Shown here: positions 14,605-22,576 of the stretch, piece after piece | Layout of the letters: each line of letters begins with the position of its first letter | Numbering within the stretch: the first letter of the stretch is position 1 | From: EX4572-165 sp002254885 | Lineage (GTDB): Archaea > Thermoplasmatota > E2 > DHVEG-1 | Direction of reading: 5' to 3' | Length of the DNA stretch: 23,257 nt | Assembly (NCBI GenBank): GCA_029939595.1 | Contig: JAOZSQ010000031.1 | Span: 1-23,257 of the forward strand | Notes under the pieces: model-generated | The model's database searches: none | What the model saw: the letters and a program-made list of their open reading frames with translations, nothing else | What the model was told of the DNA's origin: nothing | Translations under genes and position numbers: made by a program

Positions 14605-15233
14605 ATTTGGCTGTTTCCTGCTCGTACACGATCACCTTTTTTTACTGATATTTTTTTCACCGCATCTTTTGGAACTATAAGATCAACACGAGATCCTAAT
14701 TTAATGATTCCAATACGTGTCCCTTTTTTTAGATTTTGATCAACATCAACATAGCTTACAATACGTCTTGCAATACTTCCCGCAATTTGTATGATTTTTA
14801 CAGGGCCGATTGCTGTTTCAATAATTGTAATCATCCGTTCATTTCGATCTGATTCTTTTTTAAATGCAGGAATATGTCCTCCGGATATATGAGTAACTTT
14901 CTTTATAGTTCCATCAAGGGGCATCCTGTTTACATGAACATGATATACATTCATAAACGTTGAGATATGAAAGCTATCTCCTATATCATCATCTTTTATT
15001 TGATTAACCTCTCTTATAACTCCATCTGCAACTGCAACGATCTCTTTTCCAATTTTTCGATGAGGGTCTCTAAAAAACATTAAAAAAAAACATTCAATAA
15101 GACATGAGGATACAAATAGGAATAAGAAAAGTTTTTGAATCGTATTTTGAATGAAAAAATAGAAAAAACCTGAAAGTGCCATGATAAAAAAAGCTGTAAG
15201 AATCCAAGAACCCGCTCCTTTCGCTAACTTCAT
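14589..15233 (-). CDS. pssD: Phosphatidylserine (archaetidylserine) decarboxylase
   Basis: A short archaeal-type decarboxylase that converts the serine lipid to the ethanolamine lipid. From ATG 15233 it has two N-terminal membrane helices (about 10-54), FFRDPHR (53-59) and HISTFMNVYHVHVNRMPLDG (89-108). RNERM and SIARRIVSYV follow, then LGSRVD with the Gly-Ser pair where autocleavage forms the pyruvoyl group (Ser181). No defect is visible. A TTG at 15251 is an upstream in-frame alternative inside artA. The ATG is preferred: it follows the artA stop by one base, and GGGAG stands about 11 bases before it. It overlaps pssA. With pssA it would supply ethanolamine lipid, reported to be needed for archaeosortase-dependent anchoring in Haloferax volcanii. 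Confidence 0.88.
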   Translation of the reverse strand: MKLAKGAGSWILTAFFIMALSGFFYFFIQNTIQKLFLFLFVSSCLIECFFLMFFRDPHRKIGKEIVAVADGVIREVNQIKDDDIGDSFHISTFMNVYHVHVNRMPLDGTIKKVTHISGGHIPAFKKESDRNERMITIIETAIGPVKIIQIAGSIARRIVSYVDVDQNLKKGTRIGIIKLGSRVDLIVPKDAVKKISVKKGDRVRAGNSQICSIQ

Positions 15234-15234
15234 C

Positions 15235-16167
15235 TTATGGTTTTCTCCCAATAATTTTTTTCAAAATCTTTTCAATTGGCCCTGGGTTTTTTGATAGATC
15301 AGTTAGTTCAAGAATCTGATCAAATACCTCTGGAACAATTTTTGTAACAACTAAAAGAAGAACAATGAGTGCTAGAAGACTTCCACCTTTTCCAATATAA
15401 TTATGTGCAATACCAAAAAAAGAATTGCCATAGATCCCTACTAGATATGTGATACCTGCGTTTCTGATAAGATTTAAAAAATGAATTGGTAAAAGAGTTA
15501 CAAATAATCCTTTTATTTTTCTATTAATAGATACTCCAGGTAATGGAAGAATCATTCCTACAAAAATGACCATGGATTGTATTGCAGTACATGCAAAAAT
15601 AATACGGATATAAGCAGATAGATACCTTAGATGCGGCGGATTAATTTCAACATTTCCTGTAAAAAAGTTTAAAAGGATTCCACTTTGCCATGCAACATTG
15701 TTGATGATGAGTGGTGCTAAACTGGTTTGTTCAATGATGAAATAGATAAAACCTGCGATTGCTGATGCTCCTGCAATCCATTGAAGACTTTTTTCGTAAT
15801 GATTTGTTCGTATGCTATACCATTCTCGATAGGAAAAATAAAACAATACAAATATTCCAACGATACAAAGAGCAGCGTTAACTAAATCTTGTTGTTCTGC
15901 ATAATAAAGAGTAAGGGGCTGGGTGGCCCAGTAAAACGAAAAAACAATCCAACCTATCATCCGTAGAATCGCTGCATTTCTTTTCGATGGGAAAAATGAA
16001 CCTGCGATGAGAAGAATGAGGCCAAGATACAATGGTATGAATAATATCGTTTGAATAGTTTCATTCAAAGGATAGGTAAATATGAAAAGAGAAAGTAGCG
16101 TATAGATAATAGGAAGAAAAATAAAAAATGAGGAAATAAGTTCCTCAGAATAGCCTTCTTTATTCAT
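15235..16167 (-). CDS. artA: Archaeosortase A (exosortase-like transpeptidase)
   Basis: ArtA cuts the C-terminal PGF-CTERM signal of surface proteins such as S-layer glycoproteins and links them to a membrane lipid. The 310-residue protein has about eight membrane helices. The catalytic residues expected for the family are in place: Cys193 in FACTAIQSM, Arg235 in FLNLIRNAGI and His255 in FGIAHNYIGKGGS. The C-terminal IVPEVFDQILELTD is also typical. The gene starts 25 bases after the NuoH-like gene. An AAATATAA box (18-25 bases upstream of the ATG) and the lack of a Shine-Dalgarno sequence leave room for its own leaderless promoter. pssD follows after one base. No PGF-CTERM substrate is in the window. 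Confidence 0.87.
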   Translation of the reverse strand: MNKEGYSEELISSFFIFLPIIYTLLSLFIFTYPLNETIQTILFIPLYLGLILLIAGSFFPSKRNAAILRMIGWIVFSFYWATQPLTLYYAEQQDLVNAALCIVGIFVLFYFSYREWYSIRTNHYEKSLQWIAGASAIAGFIYFIIEQTSLAPLIINNVAWQSGILLNFFTGNVEINPPHLRYLSAYIRIIFACTAIQSMVIFVGMILPLPGVSINRKIKGLFVTLLPIHFLNLIRNAGITYLVGIYGNSFFGIAHNYIGKGGSLLALIVLLLVVTKIVPEVFDQILELTDLSKNPGPIEKILKKIIGRKP

Positions 16168-16192
16168 ATGTCAATCAACAATTATTATATTT

Positions 16193-17263
16193 TTATCCAA
16201 GTCCAAGTAGTTCAATGATCGGTGGGATATTGAATTGAGTCATAATTGTTTGATCCCACATCAGACAAATCAATCCCACAAGGCCAAGAAGTGTCAAAGG
16301 AACCCAGTAAGTGTAAACTACCTGATCTATTTTTAACCGTGCAACACTCACTCGTATTAATGTAACTGAAAACAGAATGACTAGGAAAAGTTTCACAAGG
16401 TAAAACATAATATCTGCAGCCATTGCCGAATAGCTTGTTAATCCAAGGATTGGTGAAAGATTATATGGGAAAAACAAAGCAATGATCAGTGTTCCCATCA
16501 CCACAGTTTTCACCCCGTCTGTTAAATAGAACATAGCAAGGTTTCTACCTGAATATTCCACCATTAAACCATCCGCAATCTCAGTTTCTGCTTCTGGTGA
16601 ATCAAAAGGAATTTTTGATAACTCCGCAGGTGTGACAAGAAACAGCGTGAAAAGCAGGATGACCAATCCAATAAATCCAATTGGGCCGATTAGACCCCAA
16701 AGTGGAACCGAGGATATTGTTGCAAGTGAAAACACATTAGTGACATCTGCAACTAAACTAAGTCTCCAAGCAAGACTAATAATGATGATTGCAAGAGGGA
16801 ATTCATAAGCAATCATAGTTGCCATTTCTCTCTGTGCACCAACTGTTGCATAGGGCGAACCAGATGAAAACCCACCAATGACCATAGCAAGAGACGGAAT
16901 GATCAAAAGATACAAAATGAGAATTAAATCTCCTTTTCCATACATAACTCCATCCATGATCGCTGGAAAGCCGCCAATTGGAAGATAAAGAAGAATTGTA
17001 ATACATGAAACAAGACCAATTAATGGTGCAAGATTAAATACCCAGTCTACGGCATTTTCCGGAACAATGTTTTCCTTAACAAAGAGTTTTCTTACATCAA
17101 GAAACGGCTGTTTCAATGGTGGACCAATTCTTCCCTGCATATGAGCAGCAATTTTCCTGTCAATACCCTTATATATCAATCCAAACACAAGTCCAAAAAG
17201 AGTAATGAGCATTGCTCCACCAAGAGTGGTAAGTACAATCCGAGTAATTTCACTTAATTCCAT
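16193..17263 (-). CDS. mbhM: NuoH/MbhM-like membrane subunit (complex I subunit 1 family)
   Basis: This 356-residue integral membrane protein belongs to the NuoH/ND1 family. In Mbh hydrogenases and complex I it links the peripheral arm to the ion-pumping arm. Conserved blocks are RKIAAHMQGRIGP (36-48), GAQREMATMIAYEFPL (142-157) and PFDSPEAETEIADG with LMVEYSGR (219-240). The acidic and basic channel residues are all kept, which argues for function. It is slightly longer than usual because of a C-terminal extension after the last helix. It is the last gene of the Mrp-like set and follows mbhI after one base. In known complexes it contacts the hydrogenase-like J and L subunits, which are not encoded next to it here. 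Confidence 0.88.
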   Translation of the reverse strand: MELSEITRIVLTTLGGAMLITLFGLVFGLIYKGIDRKIAAHMQGRIGPPLKQPFLDVRKLFVKENIVPENAVDWVFNLAPLIGLVSCITILLYLPIGGFPAIMDGVMYGKGDLILILYLLIIPSLAMVIGGFSSGSPYATVGAQREMATMIAYEFPLAIIIISLAWRLSLVADVTNVFSLATISSVPLWGLIGPIGFIGLVILLFTLFLVTPAELSKIPFDSPEAETEIADGLMVEYSGRNLAMFYLTDGVKTVVMGTLIIALFFPYNLSPILGLTSYSAMAADIMFYLVKLFLVILFSVTLIRVSVARLKIDQVVYTYWVPLTLLGLVGLICLMWDQTIMTQFNIPPIIELLGLG

Positions 17264-17264
17264 T

Positions 17265-17621
17265 TTATATCAACCCCACAAATAGAAAAAGAACTCCCAT
17301 GACAATAACAAACCAAAGTACATAATCACTTACATTACCAGTATGAATAGATTTAAGAGCATCAATTATCCATTTCATTGATTCTGTCCATCCCCAGTAA
17401 AGATTACTTGATTTCACGTGCATTGATTCGAAATCTGATTCAGGGTTACCTGATAGAAATACTTGGGTTTGTCCTGTTCCCTTTTTATAGCTATTATTTC
17501 CAAATCCTCTTATAATATAAATAATAAGAAAGATAATAACAAAAGCAATCAACCAAAGAACAGGATTCCAAAAACCATTTCCTGTGTTAAAAGTATTAAA
17601 CAATTCATCAATTGAGATCAT
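17265..17621 (-). CDS. mbhI: MbhI-like linker membrane subunit
   Basis: The 118-residue protein has two membrane helices (about 18-37 and 100-118) joined by a soluble stretch. QTQVFLSGN, SNLYWGWTES and IHTGNVSDYVLWFV match the pattern of MbhI from Thermococcales (TE..PFLSGN, .NLYWG.TEA, IHTG...DYV.W.). In the Mbh complex this subunit bridges the MrpD-like subunit H and the M subunit. The gene sits between exactly those two genes, two bases after mbhH and one base before mbhM. Its presence is diagnostic for an Mbh/Mbs-type assembly and not a plain Mrp antiporter. Confidence 0.72.
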   Translation of the reverse strand: MISIDELFNTFNTGNGFWNPVLWLIAFVIIFLIIYIIRGFGNNSYKKGTGQTQVFLSGNPESDFESMHVKSSNLYWGWTESMKWIIDALKSIHTGNVSDYVLWFVIVMGVLFLFVGLI

Positions 17622-17623
17622 AA

Positions 17624-19198
17624 TCAGAGCCCTCCTGTTAACCCTTGTAGGTAATTTTCAGGATGAATCAGTGCATTTACCGCAGGCTCAACAAGATTAG
17701 AGACGATAAGATCTGGGAAAAGTCCAAAGAAAATAATGATTGATGCAACAATCCCCATCGCAATGAGCATACTTTTTGGCACCTCTTTTACATCATCAAA
17801 CTTTTTCAGTTTCGGCCCAAGAAATACCGACTGAAAGATTTTCACAAATACTGCAAGAAGCATGATACTTGATAGAATCGCAATAATGGATATGATTGGG
17901 TTGAGCTGATATGTTGATTCATAAATAAGTAGTTTTGATGCAAAACCATTCATTGGAGGTATACCGCTAATTGCAAGAAGTCCAATTATGAAAAAGATAG
18001 TTGTATATTTCATGTTTCTAGCTAGTCCACCTAAACTGTTTAATGATGTCTCTTTTGTTGCATAATAAACAGCCCCTGCAATCATAAATAATAAGCCTAC
18101 ATCAAGAGCATCATTGATTATATGAAAAATGCTTCCTTTCATTGCTTCAACAGCAAATGGTGCTGATGAAATACCAATATCAGGATTTGCAATAATTGTA
18201 AGTCCAGTTCCTACCCCTAGAAAAATATATCCTAATTCCGCTACTGCCCCATATGCAATAAGTCGTTTGAAATCCGTTTGAATCATGGCCATGATTACGC
18301 CAACAAGCATAGTTATCAAACCTAGAATTACCAATATCCACCCAAATGAAATATTAGGGAGATGAATCACGTTACCATATAAAGTGAATAAAACACGAAA
18401 CACTCCATAAAGGCTTGCCTGGGTTGCAGCAACTAATACAAGAGATGCCGAAGCAGGTGCCCGCCCATATGCGTCAGGAACCCACATATGCATTGGAACA
18501 ATACCGCCTTTCATTGCAAGAGCAGAGATAAAAATAATTAACGCGATTTTATCTAAATAAGTAAAAGTAATACGGTCAGCTAGTTGTGCAATGTTTAATG
18601 CATCGTATTGTCCATAAAGAAGAGCTAATGCAAATAGGATAAAAAGTGCACCAATTGTGCTGATAAAAATATATTTAAATCCTGCCTCCACCGCTTTTAC
18701 CCTATTGGTCCAAAATGCAATGAGTGCAGCAGATGCAATTGAAGTAATTTCAATAAAGACAAAGAAATTAAAAAGATCGCCTGTGAGAACCATCCCTAGC
18801 ATTCCAGCAGTCATCAGTAAAAGAAGGGTATAATATTTATCCTGACCAGTTTCGTTCTCTAAAAAACCCCATGAATAAATAGATGCGACAAAAGCAAGTA
18901 TTATGCTTACAAGTGCCATGAAAATACTTAATGCATCTATTTCAAAAAGAATACGAATTACGGTATTATTTTGTGTTTGAAGACTTGATCCAAACACATA
19001 GGTTATTGTGCCTGTATCTAATACTTGTTGAGCGACAAGCAATACAAAAACAGCAGTGATTCCAAGGATACTAATAACAAAAATATTTCTTATTTTATCA
19101 TTGATTTTACTAATTAATGGTGTCAGAAATGCCCCTAGTAACGGAATGACAACAAGTAATGCAGGAGCATGACTCATAATAAGGTCAATGAAATTCAT
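17624..19198 (-). CDS. mbhH: MrpD/MbhH-type antiporter subunit (NuoL/M/N family)
   Basis: This 524-residue proton-translocating subunit has about 14 helices. It keeps the first-channel Glu150 (FFVFIEITS), Lys175 (AGFKYIF) and Lys230 (ALAMKGG), followed by MHMWVPDAYGRAPASASL. In the second half His359 (IFHIIND) is present. Where relatives usually read NHALFKALLF, this protein has INDALDVGLLF, with Asp363 for His and Val367 for Lys. This may change the second half-channel, or it may be normal for this subgroup. The gene overlaps the MrpC-like gene by four bases and precedes mbhI by two. It would exchange H+ or Na+ across the membrane. Confidence 0.9.
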   Translation of the reverse strand: MNFIDLIMSHAPALLVVIPLLGAFLTPLISKINDKIRNIFVISILGITAVFVLLVAQQVLDTGTITYVFGSSLQTQNNTVIRILFEIDALSIFMALVSIILAFVASIYSWGFLENETGQDKYYTLLLLMTAGMLGMVLTGDLFNFFVFIEITSIASAALIAFWTNRVKAVEAGFKYIFISTIGALFILFALALLYGQYDALNIAQLADRITFTYLDKIALIIFISALAMKGGIVPMHMWVPDAYGRAPASASLVLVAATQASLYGVFRVLFTLYGNVIHLPNISFGWILVILGLITMLVGVIMAMIQTDFKRLIAYGAVAELGYIFLGVGTGLTIIANPDIGISSAPFAVEAMKGSIFHIINDALDVGLLFMIAGAVYYATKETSLNSLGGLARNMKYTTIFFIIGLLAISGIPPMNGFASKLLIYESTYQLNPIISIIAILSSIMLLAVFVKIFQSVFLGPKLKKFDDVKEVPKSMLIAMGIVASIIIFFGLFPDLIVSNLVEPAVNALIHPENYLQGLTGGL

Positions 19199-19542
19199 TG
19201 ATCGTCACCTCCAAATTTTCTAACATCAAGACTTTTTGTATGTCTATACATATGTACAATAAATGAAAGCATTAAAGCTAGAACTGCAACACCTATAACG
19301 ATGCTTGTAAGTGTTAATGCCTGAGGAACTGGAAACATCATAGTACTCTCTGCTGGCGCACCTGTAAATATGGGTGCAATTCCACCTTTTCGATATCCAA
19401 GAGTGATAAGAAACAAGTTAACACCGCTTTCAATAATTGTTATTCCAATTAACATTTTAATTAGGTTTTTACGGAATATGATGGTGTATAAACCTATGAT
19501 GATTAAAGCAGCCGCTGCAATATATGGAATATTTGCAATCAT
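19195..19542 (-). CDS. mbhG: MrpC/MbhG-type subunit (NuoK-like)
   Basis: A 115-residue protein with three membrane helices of the NuoK/MrpC family. It carries the conserved Glu in IGITIIESGVNLFLI (about 33-47) and the family block PVPQALTLTSIVIGVAV. It is part of the cation-translocating membrane arm. It overlaps its neighbours on both sides by four bases, so translation is coupled. The C-terminal tail RKFGGDDQ is charged and short, as usual. Confidence 0.9.
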   Translation of the reverse strand: MIANIPYIAAAALIIIGLYTIIFRKNLIKMLIGITIIESGVNLFLITLGYRKGGIAPIFTGAPAESTMMFPVPQALTLTSIVIGVAVLALMLSFIVHMYRHTKSLDVRKFGGDDQ

Positions 19543-20012
19543 GCGATTTTACCCTCCTTTTTTGAAATAAAATGAGCCATAACATAAACGATTGCAAATA
19601 AACCTGCGATCACTTTTAATCCAACAGCAAAATTCATCAAAGGAATTATTCCTCCTGTATTGATATTTGCTGCACCATCTAATGGAATTCCTCCAAATAA
19701 ACTTTCAGTTCCTACAAGAAAATTAGAAAAGAATGCAGTTCCAAATATGATTCCAAGAAACGCAAGTAGAACAAAACTAAGCGCACCAAGGCTTTCAAAG
19801 ATAGAAAGATGACTTTCTTTTATTCTCTGTGAAATCCATTCTGCATTATATGCAATAAGCATAAGCACTAGACCTGATGCAACAACTGCTCCACCTTGAA
19901 ATCCTCCACCTGGTGTGAGATGACCATGTGCAATTATATAGAATCCATAGATAAGAATGAATGGAAAACTGATATTTGCTATGGTTCTTACAATCAGTGA
20001 CATTCCTTTCAT
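19539..20012 (-). CDS. mbhF: MrpB/MbhF-type subunit
   Basis: This 157-residue protein has four membrane helices. It carries the MrpB signature GHLTPGGGFQGGAVVASG (about 29-46), which is nearly invariant in the family. A Gly-rich central loop (about 98-118) lies between helices. It overlaps the MbhE-like and MrpC-like genes by four bases each. In Mrp and Mbh systems MrpB is one of the core Na+/H+ exchange subunits. Confidence 0.9.
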   Translation of the reverse strand: MKGMSLIVRTIANISFPFILIYGFYIIAHGHLTPGGGFQGGAVVASGLVLMLIAYNAEWISQRIKESHLSIFESLGALSFVLLAFLGIIFGTAFFSNFLVGTESLFGGIPLDGAANINTGGIIPLMNFAVGLKVIAGLFAIVYVMAHFISKKEGKIA

Positions 20013-20281
20013 TTTTTCAGCCTCCTGAAAACAAGAATCACACCAGCAACTGCCGTAAACAATACAGTTGCCTCTCCAAGAGTATCAAAACCTCGATAAT
20101 CAAACACAACAGCAGTAACCCCATTACTTGCACCGGTTTCTTCCACAGTATTATCAATAATATATTGATCCATGGCATTTTCATCTGGAACTCCAAATGA
20201 ATGCATTGATAACATCGAAAAAATGGTAAATACAGCAAAAACGGTAAGAAATGAATAAGCCAAAAGATCTCTTTTATTCAT
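20009..20281 (-). CDS. mbhE: MbhE-like subunit (equivalent to a C-terminal piece of MrpA)
   Basis: The 90-residue protein has an N-terminal and a C-terminal membrane helix. Between them is the marker VFDYRGFDTLGEATVLFTAV (about 59-78), conserved in MbhE and in the C-terminal part of MrpA or fused MrpAB. That this domain stands alone points to the Mbh-type gene order and not the bacterial Mrp order with a giant MrpA. It overlaps the MrpB-like gene by four bases. Confidence 0.85.
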   Translation of the reverse strand: MNKRDLLAYSFLTVFAVFTIFSMLSMHSFGVPDENAMDQYIIDNTVEETGASNGVTAVVFDYRGFDTLGEATVLFTAVAGVILVFRRLKK

Positions 20282-20286
20282 AATAT

Positions 20287-20538
20287 CTACACCTCCTCCT
20301 CATTTCGTTTCGTTGCTTTGATTGCAAGGATAAATATCGCAGTAGTTAGACATGCACCAACTGCAGCCTCTGCAATTGCTACATCTGGTGCGTGAAGAAT
20401 AAAGAATTCAAGAGATAAAAGAAGACTCATTGCAGCAAGGGCAATGACTGATGCCAGTAAATCTTTCAATAATATAGCAATTATTGCAGCTAAAATAATG
20501 AACACAGGTAAAATTATGTGAATTGCTTCAAGAAACAT
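20287..20538 (-). CDS. mbhD: MbhD-like subunit (DUF4040)
   Basis: A small protein of 83 residues with three membrane helices, matching DUF4040/MbhD. It has LLKDLLASVIALAAMSLLLS, and then HAPDVAIAEAAVGACLTTAI with the acidic pair typical of the family. In bacterial Mrp this segment is part of MrpA; here it is a separate gene. It is tightly packed between the MrpG-like and MbhE-like genes (gaps of two and five bases). A Lys/Glu-rich tail follows the last helix. Confidence 0.87.
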   Translation of the reverse strand: MFLEAIHIILPVFIILAAIIAILLKDLLASVIALAAMSLLLSLEFFILHAPDVAIAEAAVGACLTTAIFILAIKATKRNEEEV

Positions 20539-20540
20539 GC

Positions 20541-20951
20541 TTATTCATCCTCCAAAGTATCAACTTCTGTTTTCTTTCTATCTTGATTTTTATCATTTTT
20601 TTCTTTAAGACGATCAACAACCGCATCAATAGGCATAACTCCACTCCTATGAGCCGCCCTTGCAATCGCATGAGCACCAGTTGGATTTGTCAATAATATT
20701 GCAATAAGTGCAATGATGCTGTGTATCGCAAGCACTGAACCATCGGTATCACCTAGATGCCATGTTTTCAAACCAAGGATTACAATGGAGAGGATCAGAA
20801 AGATAGATCCAAATGTTGTACATTTTGTTCCAGCATGAAGTCTTGTATATACATCTGGAAATCTAAGAATACCAACTCCACCAAGTAATGTGAAAAAAAC
20901 ACCAATAACCAGAAATAAATATACAATATAATTAATGATAGTTCCAATCAT
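20541..20951 (-). CDS. mbhC: MrpG/MbhC-type subunit
   Basis: The 136-residue protein has three membrane helices. GVGILRFPDVYTRLHAGTKC (about 25-44) and later ILLTNPTGAHAIARAAHRSG match MrpG very well. After the last helix comes a highly charged tail of about 30 residues (DRLKEKNDKNQDRKKTEVDT), usual for the family. The start directly abuts the stop of the MrpF-like gene. Confidence 0.9.
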   Translation of the reverse strand: MIGTIINYIVYLFLVIGVFFTLLGGVGILRFPDVYTRLHAGTKCTTFGSIFLILSIVILGLKTWHLGDTDGSVLAIHSIIALIAILLTNPTGAHAIARAAHRSGVMPIDAVVDRLKEKNDKNQDRKKTEVDTLEDE

Positions 20952-21215
20952 CTAAAAATCTCCTCCTTCGAGATATTTTGCAATAAAAAGCGTTGAAATA
21001 AATGACAATAATGCATATACAATTGCCACATCAATATATATGACCACATTATAAATTGCTCCAAATAAAACCATGGATACAATAACGATAGTATTAACCG
21101 TATCAAGGCCTACAACACGATCAGGAGCCGTGGGACCTTTAAGAATTCTAATACCTGCAATGACTATTCCAATAAACAACAGCAGTAAAACAATGAAAAG
21201 TTCTGTCTCTATCAT
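20952..21215 (-). CDS. mbhB: MrpF/MbhB-type subunit
   Basis: An 87-residue, three-helix protein with IRILKGPTAPDRVVGLDTVN (about 23-42), the clear signature of MrpF. The Asp residues in this block are thought to take part in cation transport in Mrp systems. It overlaps the MrpE-like gene by four bases and runs directly into the MrpG-like gene. Confidence 0.9.
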   Translation of the reverse strand: MIETELFIVLLLLFIGIVIAGIRILKGPTAPDRVVGLDTVNTIVIVSMVLFGAIYNVVIYIDVAIVYALLSFISTLFIAKYLEGGDF

Positions 21216-21733
21216 TCAGCAATCCTCCTTATCCAATCAGAAAACTCGCCACACACATAGCTACAATCCAATGTTTTTTTATTCAACATATTTTTATCAA
21301 CATTAATCCAATGAATGTACATATCTTTGCTTTCTTCATCAACATCAACAGTTAATGTACCTGGTGTCAATGTTATTGAATTTGCAAGCATGGTGACGCC
21401 CAAATCAGTTTTAAGATCTGGTGAAATCTTTACAATTCCAGGGTTAATTTTTCCAGTGAATACTCGATAGGCCACATCAAAATTTGCTTTTGCAAGAGCT
21501 ATAAAAAATGGTCCAATCAAATATACAAGAAAGATAATCCAGCGTACAGGGTTCAACATTCTCGTGTCATTCTTAAAAAATGTTGCATGGCTGATAAAAC
21601 CAGCAATAAGTGAGAGAATGAGTCCGAAAAGCAATTCTTCAATACTCCAAAGTCCAACAACATCACCACTACCCGTTGTAAGGGATAAATATGTGATGAA
21701 GCAGATCAGGGTTGTTATTACAAATGCAAGCAT
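21212..21733 (-). CDS. mbhA: MrpE/MbhA-type subunit, first gene of the operon
   Basis: The 173-residue protein has N-terminal membrane helices. The cytoplasmic part has NPGIVKISPDLKTDLGVTML followed by ANSITLTPGTLTVDVDEE, the MrpE signature. The ATG at 21733 has AGGAG (21744-21748) ten bases upstream and a TATA-like box near 21800, so it heads the operon. MrpE helps assemble Mrp complexes and stands first in Mbh operons as MbhA. It is transcribed away from thyX. Confidence 0.9.
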   Translation of the reverse strand: MLAFVITTLICFITYLSLTTGSGDVVGLWSIEELLFGLILSLIAGFISHATFFKNDTRMLNPVRWIIFLVYLIGPFFIALAKANFDVAYRVFTGKINPGIVKISPDLKTDLGVTMLANSITLTPGTLTVDVDEESKDMYIHWINVDKNMLNKKTLDCSYVCGEFSDWIRRIAE

Positions 21734-21789
21734 AGTTATTGTTCTCCTTTTTTAAAACTTCTATGTGGTGCTTCCTGATAGTAATTCTA

Positions 21790-21806
21790 ATACTTTTTAA
21801 AAGCTT
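21790..21806 (-). promoter_or_regulatory. Putative promoter of the Mrp-MbhI-MbhM (and maybe artA) operon
   Basis: On the minus strand AAGCTTTTAAAAAG (21793-21806) resembles a BRE plus TATA box. A start about 26 bases further would lie near 21773, giving a leader of about 40 bases that contains the AGGAG ribosome binding site. The box is placed by pattern only. Confidence 0.4.
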
Positions 21807-21863
21807 ATGGTTTTCTAGAACAAAATAGTGATAATCATAACAATATTTTTCTTTAATTGACAC

Positions 21864-21880
21864 CGAAAACATATATAACC
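21864..21880 (+). promoter_or_regulatory. Putative promoter of thyX-arfC
   Basis: CGAAAACATATATAACC (21864-21880) is a strong archaeal BRE/TATA candidate. The expected start near 21898-21900 leaves a leader of about 15 bases containing GGGAG (21902-21906) before ATG 21914. This placement supports 21914 as the thyX start, because the upstream ATG at 21857 would lie before the promoter. Confidence 0.5.
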
Positions 21881-21913
21881 ATGATTGATTTCAAAGTAAA
21901 CGGGAGTTTTAAC

Positions 21914-22576
21914 ATGGACGTCAAACTGATAGGAATCACACCAAACCCTGAAAAAATACCTGCAATGGCAGCACTACTTACCCATAGTAAATCAACACCA
22001 CAAGAATTAGAAAAACAACCAGAAAAACAGTACTCCATGGTCCTTAATGAAGTTCTTAAACTAGGCCATACTAGTGTAATTGAACATACTAGTTTTACAT
22101 TTGCAATCAGTGGTGTAAGCCGATCTCTTACTCATCAACTTGTAAGACATCGAATTGCTAGTTACGCACAACAAAGTCAACGATATGTCAATCTGGAGGA
22201 CCCTTGTTTTGTTATTCCTCCAAACATTAAAAAAGACAATGAAATGAATAAAGCATATGAAGAAACAATGCAAAATATATGGGATCAATACAATAAACTC
22301 CTTGAAATGAAAATCCCCGCAGAAGATGCTAGATATGTCCTTCCAAATGCAACATGCACAAACATTATTGTTACAATGAATGCACGATCACTATTGAATT
22401 TCTTTGAACTTAGATGCTGTCTACATGCACAATGGGAGATACGCACTCTTGCAAATAAAATGTTAAATCTTGTAAAAAAAGAAGCACCACTCATTTTCAA
22501 ACAAGCAGGACCTCCATGCAAACATAAAGGATATTGTCCTGAACATAATAAGAAATGTAAATGGTATCCAAAATGA
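21914..22576 (+). CDS. thyX: FAD-dependent thymidylate synthase
   Basis: ThyX makes dTMP from dUMP with methylenetetrahydrofolate and reduced FAD. The 220-residue protein has the defining motif RHRIASYAQQSQR (78-90), which fits RHRxxSxxxxSxR, and GHTSVIEHTSFTFAI (51-65). CTNIIVTMNARSLLNFFELR follows, with a C-terminal end rich in Cys, His and Lys (CKHKGYCPEHNKKCKWYPK). The frame is open to 21857, but GGGAG stands seven bases before ATG 21914 and the added residues are unlike the family. The four Cys near the end might hold a metal; this is unproven. It is coupled to arfC through ATGA. Confidence 0.95.
   Translation: MDVKLIGITPNPEKIPAMAALLTHSKSTPQELEKQPEKQYSMVLNEVLKLGHTSVIEHTSFTFAISGVSRSLTHQLVRHRIASYAQQSQRYVNLEDPCFVIPPNIKKDNEMNKAYEETMQNIWDQYNKLLEMKIPAEDARYVLPNATCTNIIVTMNARSLLNFFELRCCLHAQWEIRTLANKMLNLVKKEAPLIFKQAGPPCKHKGYCPEHNKKCKWYPK

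Noticed and set aside
21857..21913. N-terminal extension of thyX
   Set aside because: It overlaps the TATA box; ATG 21914 has the ribosome binding site and the family-like N terminus.
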